A stretch of DNA of 64,000 nt from Ceratopteris richardii (Eukaryota; Streptophyta; Polypodiopsida; Polypodiales; Pteridaceae). The stretch spans positions 95,420,967 to 95,484,966 of the forward strand of contig CM035432.1 of assembly GCA_020310875.1 (NCBI GenBank), in the 5' to 3' direction. The translations under genes were made by a program, and so were the position numbers. This document shows, one piece after another, positions 55,767 through 64,000 of the stretch (the first letter of the stretch is position 1; the number at the start of each line of letters is the position of its first letter). The notes below the pieces were generated by a model that had not been told where the DNA came from, ran no database searches, and was given only the letters and a program-made list of their open reading frames with translations.

Positions 55767-56365
55767 TGTCATCAAGATTTTCTGTCCTCTCTCACTCATG
55801 AAGGCCTACAGGAAACACATTCGGTGAAGGTAGCCAGAATTCCCTGAGAAGTCCAAGATGCAACAAGGATATCAAAGGGAGTTCACATGCAAAATTTGGG
55901 CGAAATCGAGCAAAACTAGGGTAGCGGTCAAAGCTGGTCAAACTTTGGAAATTAGGGAAAAAATTCCAATATCTCCAAATCATAAGAAAATTCATATACG
56001 GGTAAAGCCTATCAAAGGTAGTGTATAGCCTGAATTTCACATGTAAATGCATTTTCTAGCACATTGATATGCCATGTGCATTTTATAAAAAATGTAATTT
56101 TTCCACTTAGACCCTACAAAATCTTTGCATAGGAATTTTTGTTAGCCATATGGTTTGGCATGTATAAAGACCATTTGTGGCTACATATTTGTACAAAGTT
56201 TCAAGGCTATCAGAGTCTACTAAACACTTTAATGCCACCTTGCAAGCTTCCAAATGTAGTCAAACTTGTATAAGGGAGATTTAGATAAAAGTTTTTCTGC
56301 ATATTCCTGAAGGGGATCTTTGGAAACATAGTCCTAAAAAGTTTCATCTTCATCAAAGGCTTTTT
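55767..56365 (+). repeat. Gypsy-I right LTR, truncated (block 2)
   Basis: Begins TGTCATCAAGATTTTC and follows the left LTR to tcatcaaaggctttttgga. It then breaks into Copia-B RT sequence. It extends about 110 bp further than the right LTR of copy 1. Confidence 0.87.
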
Positions 56366-56369
56366 GGAT

Positions 56370-58192
56370 TTTAATCTCCAAGTGATGTACATTCCAACCA
56401 TGATGAGATGCAAGTGCACAAATGCTACAAACACTAGTCATTCAGCATGTAGGTGAAAACGTTTGATCAACGTCAATGCATCTTTCCTATGCATAATCGT
56501 TGGCAATAGACCTAGCCTTATACCTGTTCTTTCCATCTGGTTTATACTTCATTTTGTATACACACTTGATGCCAATGGCCTTCTTGCAAGGAGACAAGTC
56601 ACATAAAGATGAGGTACCATTTTTCAAGATCGCATCATATTCAGATTGCATTGCAACCATCCAATCTACAAAATTTTGTGCTTCATCAAGCAAAACAGAC
56701 TCAATCTCATCAGTGAGACTAGAGGCAGACATAGCATAGCAATCTGATGCAAAAGAGGCACTATGAGAGCTTGAACAAGTATGTTATGATAGAGGAGCAT
56801 CTAATTTGTTGTCATGCAAGTCTACACTAACCATTTTGGCATAGTTTTTGCCTCCTCAATATCAACTCTCTCATCAACAAGTGCATCATGCAAATGTGCA
56901 TAAAAAATGGAATGATCTCCATCATCACATGAAACTTCAAATGCTTGAGAAGTTACCTCATTAGGGCCATCACTAGACTGTCCACCTATAAAAAGAGGGA
57001 GCAAAGTATCATACATGTCTTTAGAGCTAATAGATCTCTCCTTCCCACATGAAAGTGAAGGCTGAATAGCATCTTCCACAAAAACAACATCACAGGTAGC
57101 CAAAATGCATTTAGTTTGTGGATGATATAGACGATAGCCTTTGCTTTTAGAATTGTACCCAATGCTACTTTATCATCTAATTTCTTGATATGTTGTTAAG
57201 GCACTAATGCATATAATACTAGACAACCAAAACACATAGATGAGCAACAGATGGCTTGCGACCATGCCAAGCCTCATATGGAGTGATAGACTTCAATGCT
57301 TTAGTGGGACACCCATTAAGTACATATGTTGCACACATGATGGCCTTAAGCCAAAAACTATGTGGTAAAGCCTGACTCTTGACCATACACCTCGCCATCT
57401 CCATGAGTGACTTGTTCTTCCGTCCAACAACTCCATTCTATTGAGGTGTATACGACATTGTACATTGAAAGTTTATCCCACATTCAGCTAGAAATTCATG
57501 AAAGTCAAAAGAAATATATTCCCCCCCTCGATCAGACCCGAGGGTGCCCATTTTTCATGCTGACAGATTCTCAGCCAAACCCAAAAACTGTTTGAATCAC
57601 ATGAATACTTTGGATTTTCCTTTGAATTGATATACCCATGCATGCCTAGAAAAATCATCAATGAAAGTCATGAAGTAAAGATAGCTTCCAAAAAAGGGTG
57701 TCTGCATAGGACCACACGCATCATTGTGAACAAGCTACAATTTCTGAGTACCTCGAACTGAACCATCTTCTGGAAAGGAGGAGTGCTGCATTTTGCCCAA
57801 AATACAACCTTCACAGAAATATTTTTTGGGTGCCTCAAGTTTGGGCAAAGAGGATGCCATTTCATATTTTTTCACGCATATGAAACTAGCAAAATTTAGA
57901 TGACCAAAGCATGCATGCCAAATCTTTGCATTTGACATAGCCTGAGAATCATGTGCTACACATGCTAAATCATTCATAGATTTTTAATAGTCTATGAGCT
58001 TATAGAGCTCATGATATAAAATGTGAGAAGCAATAATCATGTTGCCATTTGACAGATCATGAACTATACATCTCTCATCAACAAATTTCATAACTAAGCT
58101 ATTCTTGGCTAATGCAAAAAGTAAAAATAGATGTTTCTTGATCCTTCCCACAAATAAAGCATCCGACAAAGTGAAAGAACTACCATCAGCAA
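56370..58192 (-). pseudogene. Copia-B RT start, integrase and protease remnants (right flank)
   Basis: Minus-strand order from right: protease end (58192-57984, GSSFTLSDALFV), GAG-pre-integrase (57735-57977, KIWHACFGHLNFASF, CEGCILGKMQHSSF), integrase core (57219-57404, MEMARCMVKSQALPHSFWLKA, TPYEAWHGRKPSVAHL), post-integrase (56822-57103) and the RT N-terminal part (56487-56732, SLCDLSPCKKAIG). The catalytic half of RT, RNase H and the 3' LTR are missing because the fragment ends at the Gypsy-I LTR. Many frame breaks. Confidence 0.85.
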
Positions 58193-59179
58193 TGTTGGAG
58201 TTAGACATCTACGGAAGCACGCAAACAACACAAGGAAGAAGAAGAAGCTTGGAGCACAACACACAATATTGAATGTATTGGCACTAGAATGTACAAAGAT
58301 AAGTAGCCCATTAGGGCAATAGGTGTATATACAAGCCGGGGGGAAAAAGCCTCCTAAAGAGGGAAAAAAGTGCCCCGATAGTCCTAGAGTGTTCACACAC
58401 ATCACTACCTAAATATATCAACAAATCTCCCTGGGAGTGGTGTGGTGAACAAGGAGCTGGCACTCATGTATAAGGATGTGCCAAGCTATTGTGGAATCAA
58501 TCCAAAAAAGGAAGTAAGCCCAAAGCTTTGCAAAAAGCTTCAAACTTCACCCTGGGCAAAGCCTTCATAAAAAGGTTTGCATGAGAACATATGCCTAGTT
58601 GATCTCCCCAGCAAAGAACATCTCCCTAACATATATCATCATCTTCGACACCATCTCAATCAGTTCCAGCACCTCTATTTGCAATACCTGTATTCGCTGA
58701 TGTAATAGGACATCTTTCAATGCCCTACATAATATTCCATAGTCCTTTTGTGACCAATACATGATGCACCATATAAGCCCACAATGGGTAACTCGTACCA
58801 TCCAACTTATCCTCAACACCCAACATATGAAATACATCACTACTTTCAGCCATGGCCACTATTTAAAATACCTTGATGCAGAAAAATGACTATATCTGAA
58901 AAGGTGTAGAAAACGGCCTAGATGAAGTGAAGACCTGCTCTGACACCAATTTTTGGAGTTAGAGATCTAGGGAAGCACGTGAACAACACAAGGAAGAAGA
59001 AGAAGCTTGGAGCACAACACACAATACTAAAAGTGTTACCACTAGAATGTACAAAGATAAGTAGCCTGTTAGGGCAATAGGCGTATATACAAGCAGGGGA
59101 AAAAACCTCCTAAAGAGGGAGAAAAGTGCCATGGTGGTCCTAGAGTGTTCAGATACATCACTACCTGAATATATCAACA
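58193..59179 (-). mobile_element. Copia-B deletion derivative, 987 bp, nested in Copia-B
   Basis: Two Copia-B LTRs (58193-58423 and 58951-59179) flank only about 530 bp of internal DNA. This contains the RNase H end and PPT on the left, and gag/leader plus a PBS (gctctgacacca, one mismatch) at 58937-58948 on the right. It interrupts the Copia-B protease: agcaa before and agcag after form a 5-bp duplication with one change. The outer element resumes with gcagtagtaagaatgatc. Confidence 0.88.
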
Positions 59180-60165
59180 AGCAGTAGTAAGAATGATCTT
59201 ACGAACTCCCATGATAGGATAAGAGAAGTTGTTGCTGCATGTGATATTATTCCCTATAGGGGCAGGCTCAAGTCAAGTGAAGAAACTGCATTGCTGTAGT
59301 CAGAATGATCTTACCAACTCCCATGATAGGATAAGAGAAGTTGTTGGTGCATGTGATAGTATTCCCTATAGGGGCAGGCTCAAGTGAAGGTAATATGTTT
59401 GGTTGCCCCACTATCAAAATACCCAACATCGGAGTCTACTATAGACATACACTGCTCATGAGAAGATGCATCAAAACTATAAACAGTAGTAAATGCCCAT
59501 TCTTTATTCTGCACAAGGTTTGCACACTCTTTTTTTGGTGTAGGGGCCTGTGCAACAACCATTCTAACCTCTTTTTCTTTGCATCTTTGGTAGCTAGCTT
59601 TGGACAGTTTTTTATGATATGATCCTTTCCTTTACAGTACTTACAAAAAGATTTCTACTTTCATGATTTCTTGTCATCTTTTTCTTCCTTCTTCAACTGT
59701 GCAGCATTTGGAGATTTCTACTTACCAGTAGATGAGCTCCATTTACATTTACCCTTTTGATTAGCTAGGAAAGCTTGATCTGGAACGTGCATAATGCACC
59801 TGTTCTGCCTAGACTGATCTTGTTGCAACAAAATAGAGACTAACTCCTCAAATTTCAAGGCATTTGGATTTCCTTTCATCATCGAATGAAGAGTAGAAGC
59901 AAAACTCTCATACGAATCAAGAAGACCATTTAGAACACTTTGCACAAGTGGGCTATCTGGTATAACTTCATCAACAAAAATCAATTTTTCCTTCAAGTCT
60001 TTGATCTTTGTTAGAAAATTGTCCGTAGAATCTCCTTGATTCATCTACTCCCTCTCCAATTGTTCTTGGAGATAAGAAACACAAGCCTCATTCCTAGCCT
60101 ATTAAAATGAGGTAAGTGTATCCCAAGCATCCTTGGCTGTTATGTAAGAGTGAATGTGAGGATAA
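59180..60165 (-). pseudogene. Copia-B protease N-terminus and gag (right flank)
   Basis: Protease 59380-59562 has GYFDSGATKHI, with the normal D-S-G triad. A CCHC knuckle, CKYCKGKDHIIKNC, is at about 59600-59645. Gag 59718-60044 has LVQSVLNGLLDSYESF. A segment of about 105 bp is tandemly duplicated at 59182-59390 (agaatgatcttac...gggcaggctcaagt twice). The copy ends near 60165 within gag, where LINE sequence starts. Confidence 0.85.
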
Positions 60166-60179
60166 CGATCAGAGACAAC

Positions 60180-60958
60180 TAGATCTACACATTAGGAGAG
60201 TGAAGGGAGAAATATTTATTGATGATGTGCACAATATAGATCATCAACTCTAGCTTTTCTAAAGTTGACTCTAGATTTCATGTTGGACCATGAGAAACCA
60301 ACCCTATCTTTGATCTCTTCCAGATGGAGGTGAAGCTCACCTTGGTCCTAGATGTCCTTCTCGTGACCATCAATCATCCACCCTCTAATCTCTTATCTAT
60401 CGAGAAAAGTGTCCACCATACTAAAGTCCCCAAAAAGAAGGATGTTGAGGGGTAGAAAGTCCAATGATTGGAAAATGGAGATCCTTTCCAAATTGATATT
60501 GGAAGCATACATGGAGACTATGCTGATTTGCAAAGGACTCCCAAAGAAAGCACCAATCCACCAACGATCTTGATCCATTTGGGAATAGACAATTCTAGTG
60601 AGGAATCGATATTGGGAGCATACATAGAGACTATGGTGAACAACAAAGGACTCCCAAAGAAAGCACCAATCCACTAACCGTCCGGATCCATTTGGGAATA
60701 CACAAGTCTAGCAAACCAATAGCTATTAATGCAAGTAGCTTATCCACCATTTTCCATGGGATGTGCGGTGGAGAACCAAATGTGGGACGAGCAGGTACAT
60801 TTTAGTTTCTTTTGAAGGCCGTTTGTGACCAATTTGATCTCTTGAAGATAGATGAAGTGTGGGCTTAGGCTCTTACCACGGACCCACTGATCAATAACAG
60901 TCACTGTTGAGAGGTTAGACAACCCTCTAACTTTGAAAGAAATGATTATCATTATCAA
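60180..60958 (-). pseudogene. LINE apurinic-type endonuclease remnant
   Basis: Minus strand from 60958: ISFKVRGLSNLSTVTVIDQW, then HFIYLQEIKLVTNGL, then SHIWFSTAHPMENGG. After a break come GAFFGSPLQISIVSMYASN and PLNILLFGDFSMVDTFLDR near 60400. This is the endonuclease order of plant L1-type LINEs (N-x-R-G, L-Q-E-x-K, S-x-Y-x-x-x, G-D-F-N/S-x-V). About 120 bp encoding the WWIGAFFGS..SMYA block is tandemly duplicated (about 60490-60600 and 60605-60715). The end at 60300-60390 corresponds to the HLHLEEIKDR..FSWSN region. Frames are broken several times. Confidence 0.8.
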
Positions 60959-60989
60959 AGGTTAGCTTCTTTGTATGGAGGGCCCTTAT

Positions 60990-61400
60990 CCCTCTTTTTT
61001 TTTTTTTTTTCATCATCTTCTTTCTTTGAGGTAGAAGGGTCTTGAGCAACAAGTTTTTCCTTAAGGGGGATTTTCCATGGTCTCTTAGCTGGTTGTTTTC
61101 CATTGTGAGAATTCTTCTTTGAAAAAATAGTCTAATATTCTTTCCTGGATTGTTGATCTAATGATGTAGCTTTCATTGTCCTAGTTATCTTCATTCTTGG
61201 TGATGAATCCATCCTCTTTCCGAGTGAAGAATCCATGCTCTTTTGTTTTAGTGTATACTTCTTGGTTGTCTTCCTTGCAGGTGGAATCCTCTTGAGTTGC
61301 TCTCTCTTTAGGATACTCATAGTGATTCATTCCGAGTGGGTAATCAAAGTCATTGACCTCCTTCTCGAAGTTGCAAGAAATCTTTGTTTCTAGCATCGTG
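60990..61400 (-). pseudogene. Lys/Glu-rich segment upstream of the LINE endonuclease
   Basis: Minus-strand open stretches (61181-61396 and 61132-61320) are rich in Lys, Glu and Thr and lie directly upstream of the endonuclease. This is where the C-terminal end of LINE ORF1 would be. A 17-base T run at about 60995-61010 interrupts. No domain is recognised, so the assignment is positional only. Confidence 0.3.
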
Positions 61401-62193
61401 CGAGAGGGGTTCCTCTCAATACTCCCCCTATGGCTTCTTCATCTTCTTCACCTTACTTTTGTGAAGTCTTTTGGGTTCGTTGCATGACCCGTGTTTCCTT
61501 CTCTTTCTTAGCATTTATTAGATGACGTTCTAACATGCTCTGGGTCACTCAAGTTTTTCCATTCATGAAACTATCGCAAGCACCATGAAATGTGCTCAAA
61601 ACAGATCACTAGAGAGAAGCTGACTAGACCTACAATAGACGATAATGAAATAGAGAGATCACACTTATATTGTCATGATAGATATAGTTTCATGAAAGAA
61701 AAGACACTCAATGCGTCGTGATACACACCGAGAGTGTTGCTATAGGCCGGACACTCAATGTGCCATGAAAGATAGCACACGCTGCTATTGTCGAAGAGAT
61801 CTTGTACCAATTTTAAAATGGAAAACTTTGGCAACGACACTCTTGCACCACAGACTTCCATAGCTGGATCAATTATAACACCTCTTCATGCCACCCTTCT
61901 AAAGAATTCCATGTCCCATAATGACGCCAATGTCCTTTACTTCAAAAGCAAAGGAGTGCTCATGAATTTCGTAATGTTCTAGGTACTTTCACACTCAAGG
62001 AAATTGGTATCAAGAGTCCACTTTCAATAAAAGATCCTTTTTTTTCGTTGGATTGGTAATTACTGCGGGTCAAAAAGACTCCAATCCATCATCTAGGCAG
62101 GAGATTGCCTTTTTTTATACTCTGTGGAAAGATTTTCCATGGTCTTTTATATGAATAATTGATCCTTGGAACCTTCTCGCTTGTGCTGGTTTT
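61401..62193. other. No feature recognised
   Basis: This 0.8-kb stretch has only short open frames on both strands and no repeat of the families above. The phrase acactcaatg followed by cgtcgtgat/tgccatgaaagat occurs twice near 61690-61770. Confidence 0.4.
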
Positions 62194-62601
62194 CACGATG
62201 GTTGTAATATCTATTTTAATCTTCACGTGTCCATAAATGGGGTAAGACCGTGAACCTGTTGTACTTTTATGGGGAGATTTGTACTTCTATTCTGAGATAA
62301 GCCTTGATTGATCTGATATGGTCGGTTCTCACGATGGTTGTAATAGCTTTTGCAATCTTCAAGAGTCCATAAATGGGGTAAGACCGTGAAGCTGTTGTAC
62401 ATTTATGGGGAGATTTGTACTTCTACCCTGAGCTAGACCTTGATTGATTTGATATGGTCGGTGTTCACGCTGGTTGTAATAGCTATTGTAATCTTCACGA
62501 GTCCATAAATGGGGTCAGACCGTGAACCTGTTGTACTGTATGGGGAGATTTGTACCTCTATATCTAGGCCTTGACTGATCTGATATGGCCGGGGTTCCTG
62601 C
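62194..62601. repeat. 136-bp minisatellite, three copies
   Basis: Units start cacgatggttgtaat at 62194, 62330 and 62466. The shared words include tccataaatgggg, agaccgtgaa, tggggagatttgtac and gatctgatatgg. The spacing is exactly 136 bp between units 1-2 and 2-3. Confidence 0.92.
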
Positions 62602-63464
62602 CCTGTAGATACATAACATTACATTCTTGTTGTCTTCACAAAAACGGCATAATACATTCTTGTTGCTCCTTTAATACATTCTTGTTGTCTTCACAAAAAA
62701 GAAAAGCATGACCTACAACAGCAAACAAGAAAAGGGACTTGGGAATCGGGATAGCTGTCATCGCCCTCAAAAGCTGGCTGAAAGGATGGCCTGCAATATT
62801 GAATGCCAGGATGCCATCCTTGCGAACGTTTTGTGTGCGTCACAGATTACGTAGTAGGATTCAGGAAATCGAAGGCGAAACGACATATACAATAGGAACA
62901 AGGAAGTCCAATCGACGCTGTGAACAGTGAACATACTCGGAAAGTTTCTCTACAGGCACCGCGAATCATGCGAGATACCTGATCCTTAAAAGTGAAACAT
63001 AATCTGACGCTTCGCAGGCTTACAGTCTGTGCAAAAGCACAGCTCATAATGATCATTACAAATAGCCAACTTCTGTCAGGGCTTCGCAGGATTCCCCGAA
63101 GTACACTGTACACAGAATTCGCATCCACAAAATTTTCTGGTTTATGTACATCGAGAGAATTTTCGGCTTTATGCGTGCCAAGGCTGAAAGAGAGTCTACT
63201 ATCGAGCTTACAGAGAGTCTACTATCGAGCATCTTACAGAGAGTCTACTATCGAGCTTCACTATTGACAAGCGACGCGACGCTCCGTATTCAATCGTAAC
63301 CGGACATGGAATTGGAATCCTCTTTTCGTGTCGTGATCATGCTTTACAAACTATGGAAAGTTGATGTGGATGCATCGCGATGCTAAAGCAATCCCAAGGG
63401 CGGGCGTATTGCTTCTCTCTCTCTCTCTCCAACAACAAACGAGGTTTAAAATTAAAGCACGATG
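62602..63464. other. Non-repetitive-looking DNA, no gene recognised
   Basis: Higher GC than the transposon-filled parts and no similarity to families in this window. It contains short acattcttgttg repeats at 62620-62690 and a 24-bp tandem array at 63189-63260. Open frames on both strands are under 95 codons and have no recognisable motif. Confidence 0.4.
63189..63260. repeat. 23-26-bp tandem repeat, three copies
   Basis: agagagtctactatcgagc is present three times (63189, 63212, 63239). Confidence 0.9.
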
Positions 63465-63677
63465 TTACAAAGTGCCCAAGGCAAGCACCATCTGGAACTT
63501 CAGTCGCCAATACAAACACATGAGAGTAGGCTTCCAGTTCTTGGGAATGTTGTCTTCGACCTCTTGAAGGCCAGAATTGATACAATTAAGGCTGTTGTAT
63601 ACCATGCCCTCTGAGAGCAGAAGTACAGGATACTGGTTTTGAGAGCGAGCTTGTGCGGAAAGATCATATTGGAGCAT
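63465..63677 (-). CDS. Hypothetical 70-codon frame, possibly a terminal exon
   Basis: Reads MLQYDLSAQARSQNQ at the start, then GLQEVEDNIPKNWKP and YWRLKFQMVLALGTL before a stop. I recognise no family. It is noted because it lies in the one segment that is not obviously transposon-derived and has balanced amino-acid composition. An overlapping frame at 63500-63685 is equally open, which weakens the case. No start context or splice site decides it. Confidence 0.2.
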   Translation of the reverse strand: MLQYDLSAQARSQNQYPVLLLSEGMVYNSLNCINSGLQEVEDNIPKNWKPTLMCLYWRLKFQMVLALGTL

Positions 63678-63715
63678 TGTTTCATGATATCCCAGTAATT
63701 CTCAGCATTCCTCCA

Positions 63716-63801
63716 AGTGATGAAGAGATGTTCAAGCTCTTCCCCCTATGCAAACCTCCAAGTGATGAAGAAATGTTTAAGATCTTCCCCCTATGCAAAT
63801 A
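63716..63801 (+). repeat. 48-bp tandem duplication
   Basis: cctccaagtgatgaagaratg...ttccccctatgcaaa occurs twice in a row, with three differences visible by eye. Confidence 0.85.
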
Positions 63802-63829
63802 TTGCACAAATCCCATCTCCACTTTTAAA

Positions 63830-64000
63830 GTTCCCTGCCTTCTACTACAGAAGATCGAAGATCTCCATAAACTATGGAGATGGTAAGATTTGGGTACAAG
63901 AGGTTACTTACAAGAATTTTCCCAATGCGTGCTTCTGTTGTGGGCACCAAGGTCATAGGATCAAAGATTACCCCTTGAAGCGAAGTACCAATAAAGACAA
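63830..64000 (+). pseudogene. LINE ORF1 zinc-knuckle remnant, runs off the window
   Basis: The frame reads SKISINYGDGKIWVQEVTY, then NFPNACFCCGHQGHRIKDYP. Plant LINE ORF1 proteins end their RNA-binding region with a V-x-Y-E-x-L/F-P-x-x-C-x-x-C-G-x-x-G-H-x-x-x-x-C pattern; here the last Cys is Tyr. It is opposite in orientation to the LINE endonuclease at 60180-60958, so it is a separate insertion. The right part is outside the window. Confidence 0.6.

Larger units (their letters stand above)
43745..56365 (+). mobile_element. Gypsy-I copy 2, defective, hosting a CACTA transposon
   Basis: Same family and orientation as copy 1. It keeps gag, the linker, RT and RNase H. It has lost the protease (junction near 47117) and the integrase zinc finger and catalytic core (junction near 49180). 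A CACTA element at 49282-54396 splits the remaining integrase C-terminus. The left LTR lacks its first bases and the right LTR is truncated at 56365. Confidence 0.9.

Overview
The window is intergenic DNA from a large, repeat-rich nuclear genome, almost certainly a land plant. It contains plant-type Ty1/copia elements primed by initiator-Met tRNA, Ty3/gypsy elements, plant-type LINE fragments and a CACTA (En/Spm) DNA transposon. I recognise no intact host gene, rRNA or tRNA. A fern, other seedless plant or gymnosperm fits the density of old nested elements and the unusual gypsy lineages, but that is inference. Family names used here (Copia-1, Copia-2, Copia-B, Gypsy-D, Gypsy-I, Gypsy-S) are labels for this window only.

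Layout, left half. Copia-1 (1-6473, minus strand, left LTR clipped by the window edge) sits next to the end of a Gypsy-D gag (6490-7035). A Copia-B fragment follows (7036-8730, resuming at 14062). It is split by Copia-2 (8736-14056, TSD ctttg). Then come a Gypsy-S fragment (leader, gag, protease; about 14440-16341) and Gypsy-I copy 1 (16342-25840), which carries a solo LTR of another family at 20048-21111. After it are the 3' end of Gypsy-D (25841-27310) and its 2.6-kb LTR (27311-29912), which holds a tiny poly(A) retroposon.

Middle. A LINE reverse-transcriptase remnant is interrupted by the structurally complete Copia-B1 (30035-34843, TSD caaga). A Copia-B LTR piece and a second Gypsy-D LTR (35943-38451) with gag (39063-40066) follow.

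Right half. The order Gypsy-D gag, Copia-B, Gypsy-S, Gypsy-I recurs at 39.5-56.4 kb with the same junctions. The window therefore contains two copies of one nested block, each with its own later deletions and insertions. The second Gypsy-I is split by a 5.1-kb CACTA element (49282-54396) with CACTACAAC termini, a 3-bp TSD, a transposase-like gene remnant, duplicated intron-like units, a foldback hairpin and about 2.5 kb of ATGCAT/CATGCATG simple repeat. After 56.4 kb there are a Copia-B fragment containing a 987-bp deletion derivative of its own family, LINE endonuclease and ORF1 remnants, a 136-bp minisatellite, and about 1 kb of non-repetitive-looking DNA (62.6-63.65 kb) that could be the edge of a gene.

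Nearly every coding region is broken by stops, frameshifts or deletions. The genes form no pathway; the main content is the insertion history. The relative order is Gypsy-D, then Copia-B, Gypsy-S and Gypsy-I, then block duplication, then Copia-1, Copia-2, the solo LTR and CACTA as copy-specific events.
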